Below are positions 11,405-19,486 of a stretch of 64,000 bases of DNA, piece by piece (position 1 is the stretch's first letter; every line of letters begins with the position of its first letter). The notes beneath the pieces were generated by a model that was given only the letters and a program-made list of their open reading frames with translations, ran no database searches and was not told the DNA's origin. The translations under genes and the position numbers were made by a program. The stretch lies in contig NC_088913.1 of assembly GCF_963576675.1 (NCBI RefSeq), positions 79,421,001-79,485,000 of the forward strand, written 5' to 3'. Origin of the DNA: Euphorbia lathyris. Lineage: Eukaryota; Streptophyta; Magnoliopsida; Malpighiales; Euphorbiaceae.

Positions 11405-13147
11405 TCAGTTTCCTTTAGGTACCCAATTCTTTTTGGGTCCTGACTTGTTAGGTTCAATAGGTAAAGCATCATATTTTATTTTGTGGCGGCATATATTAAC
11501 AGTATGGCCACTTTTTCCACAGAAGTCACAACTGACTTTCTGTTTAGGACTCTTTACTGACTTGTCAGCACCCCAGTGCTGAGCGTGCCAGCACACCTTA
11601 GTGGTGTGTCCTAACTTCCCACAAAAGTCACACTGGACTCTTCGCTGGGGATTTCGTCTCTGCTGAGTACCTTGATACTGAGTTCTCAGAGGAAAATTGT
11701 TTTTGTTTGGAACCTTTAGTTGGTTCTGAATGGTTGTGACATCCTTCCTCAGTTTCTTGGAAACTGACTGGACTTCAACGACAGACTCATGAATGGTTTT
11801 CATATTTTCATGCAAAACTGAGTTGTCTTGAAGAAGGTATCTGAGGTCACTTAGTTTGACCTCTTCCACCTCATCACAACGCCGTCTGAGTGTTTTAATC
11901 TTTTTGTTACACTTTTTGACAAGTGTGTAAAGATCACTCAGGGCATTAGCCATTTCATTTCTGAGTTGAGAGAGTGAGATTACCTCATTTGATTGCTCTT
12001 CATTATCTGTCTCATCAGATTGGTCAGCATGTTCGGAAATGCATGGCTCAGCAAGTTCGTCAGCCATGAAACATATCTTTGCTGACTCTGTGGCATCAGC
12101 TTCAGTTGATGAAGAATCATCGCTGTCACTCCATGTCGCCACCATTGCCTTCTTTTTGTCTTTCCTCAAAGTTGGGCAGCTTGACTTGATGTGTCCGGTT
12201 TGATGGCACTCAAAGCATGTAATGGGCTTCGAGTTGTCCTTCTTGAATTTGCTGTCACTTGAGTCAGCCTTATATTTGTCAAATTTTCTATAAGGCTTTT
12301 TGGAGTATTTGTCATTCTTTTTGAACAGCCTCTTCATTTTCCTCGTGAACATTGCCATCTCCTCATCGTCAGTTGAGCCATCATCAGTTGAGTCGGCTTT
12401 CATGACAAGTGATTTTTGCTTCTTGTCTTCGGATTTTTCCTTCACCTCGAAATTCTTCATGGATATCTCATGGGTCAGCAGTGAGCCGATGAGTTCATCA
12501 TATTTATAGGTGGTTAAATCCTGAGCTTCTTCAACGGCTGTCTTCTTGGCTTGCCAGTCCTTAGGAAGACTTCTGAGTATCTTCTTGACTTGTTCTTCCT
12601 CAGTGAAGATTTTTCCAAGTCTTTTGAGCTCATTTATGATGTTGGTGAATCTTGCATTCATCTCAGAGATCCCCTCATCATTGTTCATTTCGAACAGCTC
12701 ATACAATCTCATTTGCTGGTTGACCTTGGACTCCTTCACCTTGTTGGTTCCTTCGTAGGTCACCTCCAGCTTCTTCCAGATCTCCTGTGCGGATTCACAA
12801 CCTAATATTTTGTTGTATTCTGCAGCATCCAGCGCACAGTGAAGCATATTTATAGCCGAAGCATGGTTTTGTAGCTTCTTGAGATCATCCTCTGTCCATT
12901 CAACCTCAGCTTTAACAACTGACTGGCCAGCAACAACTTTCACAGGTACAAACGGGCCTTGGACTATAGATAGCCAGGCACTCATGTTTGTAGCTTGAAT
13001 GAAGTTCTTCATCCTATTCTTCCAAAAGGTATAGTTTGACCCGAAGAATAGGGGAGGCCTGGTAATGGACAGCCCCTCAGGTAATATCTGAGTTGTCTGG
13101 TTTCCAGGGAGAAACCGAGTGCTGTTTTCACCGATGGTATGGATCAA
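11405..13147 (-). CDS. gag: Copia gag (nucleocapsid with three CCHC knuckles)
   Basis: The 580-codon frame has a UBN2-type capsid core (SAWLSIVQGPF, about 55; VTYEGTNKVKESKVNQQMRLYELF, about 130-155, written here only in outline). Three zinc knuckles follow: CFECHQTGHIKSSC (about 310), CDFCGKLGHTTKVC (about 515) and CDFCGKSGHTVNIC (about 547). It ends NWVPKGN, the usual end of Copia gag before protease. The open frame begins with TTG at 13147; there is no ATG at the N-terminus, and the first in-frame ATG lies about 45 codons in, inside the capsid core. The start codon is therefore probably lost or non-AUG. Gag would coat the element's RNA in cytoplasmic particles. Confidence 0.88.
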   Translation of the reverse strand: MIHTIGENSTRFLPGNQTTQILPEGLSITRPPLFFGSNYTFWKNRMKNFIQATNMSAWLSIVQGPFVPVKVVAGQSVVKAEVEWTEDDLKKLQNHASAINMLHCALDAAEYNKILGCESAQEIWKKLEVTYEGTNKVKESKVNQQMRLYELFEMNNDEGISEMNARFTNIINELKRLGKIFTEEEQVKKILRSLPKDWQAKKTAVEEAQDLTTYKYDELIGSLLTHEISMKNFEVKEKSEDKKQKSLVMKADSTDDGSTDDEEMAMFTRKMKRLFKKNDKYSKKPYRKFDKYKADSSDSKFKKDNSKPITCFECHQTGHIKSSCPTLRKDKKKAMVATWSDSDDSSSTEADATESAKICFMADELAEPCISEHADQSDETDNEEQSNEVISLSQLRNEMANALSDLYTLVKKCNKKIKTLRRRCDEVEEVKLSDLRYLLQDNSVLHENMKTIHESVVEVQSVSKKLRKDVTTIQNQLKVPNKNNFPLRTQYQGTQQRRNPQRRVQCDFCGKLGHTTKVCWHAQHWGADKSVKSPKQKVSCDFCGKSGHTVNICRHKIKYDALPIEPNKSGPKKNWVPKGN

Positions 13148-13183
13148 CTCAAGGTTGTTAGACCTTTAGTAATGAGCTATTAA

Positions 13184-13195
13184 GCTCTGATACCA
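13184..13195 (-). promoter_or_regulatory. Primer-binding site (initiator tRNA-Met)
   Basis: On the minus strand TGGTATCAGAGC begins two bases after the 5' LTR. This matches the 3' end of plant initiator tRNA-Met, the usual Copia primer. Confidence 0.92.
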
Positions 13196-13197
13196 CT

Positions 13198-14550
13198 TGT
13201 TGGTCCCTTGTAAGGTTGCAAATATAGTTCCAGGGGGGGTTAGGAACTATTTTACCTTTTTTAAAATAATTTGGGCAGATTTCTTTTCTTTAAGAAAAGT
13301 TTATATAACAGCGGCGCTTAGCACTCAGCAAGACACTGACTTAGTCAACTAGTGACTAGGACAGTTTCGTTGCTTAGGTCAGGAAATAGCACTTAGAGTC
13401 TATTCCTGAACCTGCTCGTTGGTAGCGCACAACTCAGCTTGACCTCTTTTACTTGGTCAGTTTTAGTTTGTTTTACTCAAGCAATATAAATAAGGAGTTA
13501 AGGTTTAGAAATACTTCACTCAGCAGATTTATCCAGGTTCGGCTTCTTCTAAGCCTACGTCCTGTCCCCGGAACACTTCCGAGATTTCAAATCCTCTACT
13601 GAGCTCTTTAAAGGTAGAGCCTCAAACCTTTTACAAAATCAGAAGCTGAGTATAACAAGAGTACCTTCCTCTATACCTCTACTCACTTCTATTCTAATTC
13701 ACCAAGTACTAAAACCGAGTACTCAGCTTCTCCTTTCTACTTCTAGAAATGATAAAGATTTTGTCCTAAACAACAATTGCTAGAACACCTTAGATGATTG
13801 AAAAACAATCACTCTAGACTTTTACACAAATGAATAGACTTTGTAGTGTAAGAATTTGCTTTGCTTTTGATGGAGAACTTTTGTATACGTTTGGTCAGTG
13901 TAACGGTTTTTGCTCAAAGTTCTCTGTTGAATGTGGATTCTGAATGCTCTATTTATAGAGAGTTGTGAGAGCTTCTGGTTATTTCGAATTTCAAAATAAC
14001 CGTTGGAGGGAAATGGCTACAGGTCATTTTCACTCAGTCTGTTAGCAGTTCTCTTAGTCAGTCAGATTCCAGCGTCTTCTGTTCTTTGGTCAGTGTGACA
14101 GTATGTTCCTCCATTTTGGGTAACGTCAACTAGACAGCTTGCTGTGTCTTCTGATCTTTACTTAAAGAGGAAATACTTTGTCTGGAAGCTGTCTTATGGT
14201 CAGCGGCTGTCTTGTACGTTTTGTCGAGACAGCTCAGCAGCTTCATACCGAAGTTGTCTACGTGGATCTTCTCGATCCTTCTTTACTCAGCATGCGTTTC
14301 ATTACTTCAACGGCAACGTTTTGAAGACACGCGGGCTGAGTGATCTTGGGTTTGTTTGACTTGGGCCTTGACTTCCATATAGGGCTTGAGCCTTATGATC
14401 TTTATGTCTTATGATAAATTATAAACTCAACATTGAACAAACACATTAGTAACAATAAGCCAAAGCATTTAAACTTAGTGTGTTGTAGAATATTTACTTT
14501 CACTTAATTAATTTTATCAAATCAAAATCTTGTGGAAAGGTGTTTCAACA
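13198..14550 (-). repeat. Copia 5' LTR
   Basis: It is 1353 bp and about 99% identical by eye to 4230-5583. A TATA-like palindrome CTCTATAAATAGAG (minus strand) lies at about 13947-13960 and should drive element transcription. It ends with CAACA and is followed by the GTTAT duplication at 14551-14555. Confidence 0.92.
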
Positions 14551-14615
14551 GTTATATTGTTTTATTTTTTTGAATGGCATGTTTACTGTATATGTTTCGT
14601 GTGTGTTTTCTACAG

Positions 14616-15528
14616 GCGCCTTTATGATGTGATTGTGAATAATGATAGATTGGATACCACCTTCTCCCTTGTTGATCCAAACATAACTAATCATATTGAA
14701 AGAGTTCATAAGATTGGGGAGAAGATCAAGTTGTTGACTGAGAGATATGAACAGTCCGGCAACAAATGTTTGTATCTGATACCGCGAAACAAAGAGTATG
14801 CATTATTTGTCTATACTGATGATTTTTTTTGTTTAATAATGTATTATAGTTTTACTAATGTGTTTGTTTTCTTCAGTTATCATTGGACTTTGACTGTCGT
14901 TGATCTTGAGCGGAAACGTGTTTTTCTTTTGGATCCATTGAAAACTCGTTTGGGTTTGGAAAATGATCAATGGAGATATGTTGTTGATGAGTATGTTTAA
15001 TAATCAAATGCTCTTTTATAATGTATTTTATTTATTGAATGCAATAGTTTGACATATATATGAATTTGTTTTGCAGATCTATTATTTCTTTTTATCATGA
15101 GAAGGTTTTGGTAAAATGGATTTACCCTGTGGTACGTGTTTAATTTGTATGTATATTTGTGTATTTTTTTTATTGTTTTTAAGTTGTTTGTGTTTTATTT
15201 TGCAGAATATTCCATCTCAGAAAGATACAAAAAGCTATGGGTATTATGTAATGAAGTATATGGATGATATAGTGTCTGAGAAGGTGTTGAAAATTGACAA
15301 TATTGTAAGTGTTTATTCTTTGAACAATTGGTGTTTTTTCTTTGAACAATTGGTGTTTATTTTTGGAACAATGAGCTTTAATATATGACATTTTGAAGTT
15401 ATAGTTTTGATGCATTATTTTAATTGTGATATGTTTTTTAGTGGGATAAGTATGCTAGGAGGTCATCTTACGGTGTAGATGTGATGAATGAATTACGTCG
15501 AGATTTGGGAGATATTATTTTGAGATGA
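14616..15528 (+). pseudogene. First Ulp1/C48-like protease module of the MULE gene, catalytic Cys replaced
   Basis: The acceptor TTTTCTACAG (14606-14615) resumes the intron that the Copia element interrupted. Exons are about 14616-14795, 14877-14990, 15077-15131, 15206-15304 and 15442-15528, all joining in one frame. The module reads YLIPRNKD-YHWTLTVVD, then VFLLDPLK, then IPSQKDTKSYGYYVMKYM. This is the C48 (Ulp1/SENP) pattern: His (HWTL), Asp 17 residues later (LLD) and Gln six residues before the nucleophile position. The nucleophile is Tyr (TAT at 15236-15238) instead of Cys, one G-to-A change from TGT. The frame stops at TGA (15526), created by an apparent 5-base GAGAT duplication. Without it the frame would run on into the next module. 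Deubiquitinase or deSUMOylase activity is therefore unlikely for this module. Confidence 0.72.
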
Positions 15529-16859
15529 GATATGGTCTTGATAATGAAAATGGTGGAGGAGGTCGTGTAAGGAGGATTGTTAAGGAATCTAAGTACCTCC
15601 ATTCTCCTTTTATTTCTCGGCATCCAAAGTTGCTGGATAACATGGATAGTCGTAAAAGGAGGATTGTTGAATTTGACTGAGTCCTGTTTTAAGCAGGTAA
15701 GTTGAAGTTATGTTTGTTATATGAATTTATATGTTATTTTGGCATATACTAATAGTTTTTTTCCTTGTTTTGAAGTGATGTATTTTTCAGTGATGGACAA
15801 ACATTTATTGATAAACGGGAGATTTTATCAATGTCTGGTCATGATCATATTGTCAATAATATTGCGGATGCTTGGAGTTCAATTTTGAACACTGAAGAAT
15901 TGAAGAAATATAATGGAAAACCGATTTTTTTTTCAGTACATATCCTTTTGTATGTTTCCTAACTTTGTAATTTTGTTTTTTGTTTTCATTCTGTTAATAA
16001 TTGTTTTGCTAAATGTTGTTTTGATTATTTTGTAAACTCTTCTGTTTTCTGGAGCTAGTAGATCAAGAGAATATAATTTTAAGGAAAGGCTTCAGAATGA
16101 ACTTTCTTTTTTCAAATTTAAAAACTTGGCTGATGTTGAATTGGTAAGTTTTATGGTGGAACAGCAGCTGTTGAATACTGTTAAATGTATTGAGATACTA
16201 ATGTTTTTTGGTGTTTATTAGGTGTTTTTCCCTGTTATTTCTCATGGACATTTTTATCTGATTGTTGTCAACAATCTTTCAAAGTCTGTTGAAATATTGG
16301 ATAATATGACACTCCCTCGAAAAATCAGTCGTGCTGATAAGTATGATGATTGTCCAGAACAATTGGTATGTTGTAACTTGATTTATTTGATTCTTTGTTT
16401 TTTTTTTTTGTATATGTGATAACATATTTTCTGATTTGTTTGTTGTAGTTAAAATCCTATGCTCATTTTGTTTTAAAAAATGATGATTCTTCATTAAAAC
16501 AAATGTGTGCATACAAAGTGCAAATCCTGAGGATGAAGTGGAGAAGCAATAATAACCACAATGATTGTGGTATTTTTCTTTTGAAGCATATGGAAACATA
16601 CATTGGTCAGAGTGTGAAGGAGTGGAATATTGGATTGACAAAGAATTCTAAGGTATATCTTGTAAATTCTTTACGTAACAGTTTGTATTACTATTATTCT
16701 ATTTTATTATATCATTTTTTTTTGCAGGGAAAAGACTTTAGAAATCTTAGAATTTTTTATTGCTGGAGCATTCTTTTGAATCCAATAAATCAACTTATTG
16801 AAGAAATTGATGAGAAGTCAAAAGAATGGGTTGTTGGAGCTGGATTAAATTTAGAATAG
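15529..16859 (+). pseudogene. Second Ulp1/C48-like protease module with Cys nucleophile
   Basis: After a linker (YGLDNENGGGGRVRR...KYLHSPF) come exons at about 15792-15949, 16062-16143, 16222-16366, 16450-16652 and 16729-16859, ending in TAG at 16857. Key residues are SHGHFYLIVVNN (His), ILDN (Asp 17 residues after His) and NHNDCGIFLLKHME (Cys, codon 16566-16568). The oxyanion Gln normally six residues before Cys is Asn here. This is the C48 fold seen in plant transposon-encoded Ulp1-like proteins. The linker exon (15529-15696) needs one more frame change near 15655-15690, so the copy is damaged upstream although the protease part is open. It may be the C-terminal half of one chain with the first module, or a separate gene. 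Confidence 0.7.
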
Positions 16860-18541
16860 CATATTTTTTATGTTAAATTTGTAAATATATTTTAGAATTT
16901 ATAAATATACTTTTAGAATTTGTATATAAAATTTTATATTTAAAAAGGTTTTTCAAATTATGTTTGTTTATTCTTAACAGATGTCAATTTACTCAATATT
17001 TAGCATATATAATTCATTTGGAACAGACGTTACATTTATTTTGAACAAATGATATATTAATTCGGAACAAACTATATAATTACATTGAACAAGTCGTAAA
17101 ATTTTGTAGAATTTATCCATAGCCTTTTTTCAATACTCACAACCACTTAATGGTACATTAAGTTGGAACAAATGTTATAGTTATATTAAACAATTTGTAC
17201 AATTTAGGTATACTTTTGGATCAATATAAGAGCATATCCAATGGTTCATACTCACAACCACTTTATATATATCATCCATTTAATAAAACATCATTTGATT
17301 AAACAAATTGTGTTGGAACATAGTACTAATTATATTTGAATAGTAAATGATTTTAGATCACATTATAGTAAATAAAAAGAATGTAAATATTTTTGATTGA
17401 TCAACGTAATATTTATTCCGGAACAACATATGTAATCAGATTGAACAATACAGTTCATGGAATGGAACAAATGGTTCATTATTTCGGAACAAATGATATA
17501 GTTACATGGAACAAGTGGTACAATTTGATAGAATTCAGTATACAACATTTTTCAATACTCACAACCACTTAATTGTATATTAAGTTGGAACAAATGATAT
17601 AGTTATATTAAAGAATTTGTACAATTTATGTATACGTTTGGATCAATATAAGAGCATATCCAATGGTTCACACTCACAACCACCTTATATACATTAGTCA
17701 TTTAATAAACATCATTTTATTAAACAAATTGAGTTGGAACATAGTTCTAATTATGTTGTAATGGGAAATGAGTTTAGATCACATTAGAGGAAATAAAAAG
17801 AATTTAACTATTCTGATGGAACAATGTAATATTTATTCCGGAACAACATATGTATTCGAATTGAACAATACAGTTCATAGAATGGAACATAGTACGTATA
17901 CCGTTGGAAGAATATAAGAGTATATCCAATTGATCATTAAGTTTGCTTTTGAGGATTCATCCTGTAAAATAGAAAATGAAATGATATAGTTGCATTTTTT
18001 TCAGTAATAAGGGATCAATAACTAATCATTGTTTGTTTGAATATAATTAATACATGGTATATGTTTCATTAAAGTTTTAATTGTTAATAAAATGAATACA
18101 GATTTATTTTAATCTGATTTTAATTCATACCCTTTGCAATAATAAATAAATGAGGAAATACTCATTGATTCTGATACGAATAGTTTAAGAGACTGATTTA
18201 CATATTTATATAGGAAATAATACCAATAGTTTAAGAGACTGATTCACAGTTTTAATTTAGTTTGCATTTAATAAATATATTCATATACGTAATATTCTTA
18301 ATACTGTTGAGATTCCCAATATACATTTATTTTGAATGAAAAGTCGTGTTTCATTGGAGGAAAAGTAGAATTTGAAGAGTCTAAATTATTAAAAGCTTCT
18401 GAGTTTCCCAATAGATAATCATTTGAATGAAAGAAAGCGTGTTTGATAGTATGAAGTTGAAGAGACTAAATAAAATTCTATAAATAGTATTACTCTCTTT
18501 ATTGATCGTATTTTTTTAGTAGAAGTTGAATTGGAGCAAAG
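16860..18541. other. MULE spacer rich in GGAACA-type repeats
   Basis: No coding capacity is visible. The sequence is AT-rich with frequent GGAACAAATGATATAG-like words. It contains a long imperfect tandem duplication described separately. Confidence 0.55.
17090..17890 (+). repeat. Imperfect tandem duplication, about 421-bp period
   Basis: Two units of about 400 bp (about 17090-17490 and 17511-17890) share blocks such as CAATACTCACAACCACTTAA, GAGCATATCCAATGGTTCA and TATTTATTCCGGAACAACAT in the same order. Identity by eye is roughly 85-90%. The units themselves contain the short GGAACA motif. Confidence 0.75.
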
Positions 18542-18886
18542 ATGTCAGGAAGCAGTTCGAGTTCGTCTAAGAGAACGAGGTCTTCTTCTCCTGTTGAACC
18601 TTTAGTACGTAATGAACGGAGTGAAATTCCTGATGAGCTCTTTAAAGTTATTGAAGATATGGAGGAAACTTTTATGGAAGGGGATATTGACGACATCATA
18701 AAGAAGCTGAAGGGCATGAAGGTTTTCATGTCTTTATTTTGTGACTCAATGATGTCTTTCATTGAGAAAGGAATGGAGGAGAAAGTGGAGTTGAAGGAGG
18801 AGCTGGAGGAAGTGAAGAAGAATCTGAAAGACCAGATTAAGAAATATAACAATGATGTTATGGGTCCTGATAATGATTTTATTTAA
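18542..18886 (+). CDS. Small acidic coiled-coil protein of the MULE (114 aa)
   Basis: An ATG at 18542 opens a 114-codon frame. The N-terminus is a serine/arginine-rich tail (MSGSSSSSSKRTRSSSP, about 1-17). A helical, acidic region DELFKVIEDMEETFMEGDID (about 33-52) follows, then a strongly charged heptad-like C-terminal region rich in E/K (about 75-105), which predicts a coiled coil. I recognise no family. The gene lies between the protease gene and the transposase, and a damaged paralogue follows 190 bases downstream, so it appears to be a genuine MULE component or cargo that was duplicated. By position only, it recalls the accessory second gene of autonomous Mutator elements; there is no sequence evidence for that. 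Confidence 0.6.
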   Translation: MSGSSSSSSKRTRSSSPVEPLVRNERSEIPDELFKVIEDMEETFMEGDIDDIIKKLKGMKVFMSLFCDSMMSFIEKGMEEKVELKEELEEVKKNLKDQIKKYNNDVMGPDNDFI

Positions 18887-19070
18887 TGTTTTTTTTTAAT
18901 TTTGAACAATTGTTTATATTTTTATGTTTTTATGTTTTTTATGTTTATGTTTGTATGTTTTTTTTTATTTAATGATATATTTTTTTTGTTATGTTTTTTA
19001 TACTGCTATATATTATTGATGTTCATATATTGTTAGTGTAAAGATATGTTGTTTGAAATTAACACACAGG

Positions 19071-19356
19071 TTCAGTACGTAAAGCAGGTAGTTATATTAC
19101 TGATGAACTTTTTAAGGTCATTGTTGATATGGAGGAAACGTTTATGGAGGGGAATGTTGATTGCATCATGGTGAAGCTGAAGGGCATAAACGCTTTTATG
19201 TCTTTATTTTGTGTGTCCGTGATGTGTTTTATTCTGAAACAAGAGTAGAAGAAAGTGGATTTGAAGGAGAAGCTGAAGGAAGTGAAGAAGAATCTGAAAC
19301 ACAAGACTGAGCAATGTAACAATGATGTTTTAGGTCGCAATAATGATCTTATTTGA
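19071..19356 (+). pseudogene. Decayed tandem copy of the small coiled-coil gene
   Basis: After GTTCAGTACG the translation reads YITDELFKVIVDMEETFMEG, then MVKLKGINAFMSLF, then VDLKEKLKEVKKNLK, matching 18542-18886 over about 90 codons. It lacks the serine-rich N-terminus and has an in-frame TAG at 19246-19248 where the intact copy has a sense codon. A CACACAG just upstream could be a splice acceptor. The two copies have diverged well beyond the Copia LTR pair, so the duplication is older. Confidence 0.72.
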
Positions 19357-19486
19357 TCTTTGTAAGAAATGTATTATCAAGACATATAATAACAAGTTGT
19401 TCCAAAAAAATCACAGGTTTCAAAGTGAAGTCAAATAACAAAATATACTGTTAGAGTAAAGAAAGTTTAGATATAGGGATTTTACC

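Larger units (their letters stand above)
4230..14550 (-). mobile_element. Full-length Sirevirus-like Ty1/copia retrotransposon
   Basis: Two LTRs of about 1.35 kb (4230-5583 and 13198-14550) flank gag, pol and a third ORF, all on the minus strand. A 5-bp duplication GTTAT bounds the element. The primer-binding site matches initiator tRNA-Met (TGGTATCAGAGC), and a purine tract precedes the 3' LTR. Long LTRs, a gag with three CCHC knuckles and an extra ORF after pol fit the Sirevirus (Maximus/SIRE) lineage. By eye the LTRs differ at roughly 17 positions, mostly C/T or G/A changes, so insertion was fairly recent. It lies antisense in an intron of the MULE's Ulp1-like gene. Confidence 0.93.

Noticed and set aside
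14144..14359. 71-codon ORF with an intact ATG
   Set aside because: It lies wholly within the Copia 5' LTR and its counterpart in the other LTR is disrupted.
16570..18100. Centromeric-type satellite in the MULE spacer
   Set aside because: Only two long units (about 421 bp) are present, both within the element; this is a local duplication rather than an array.
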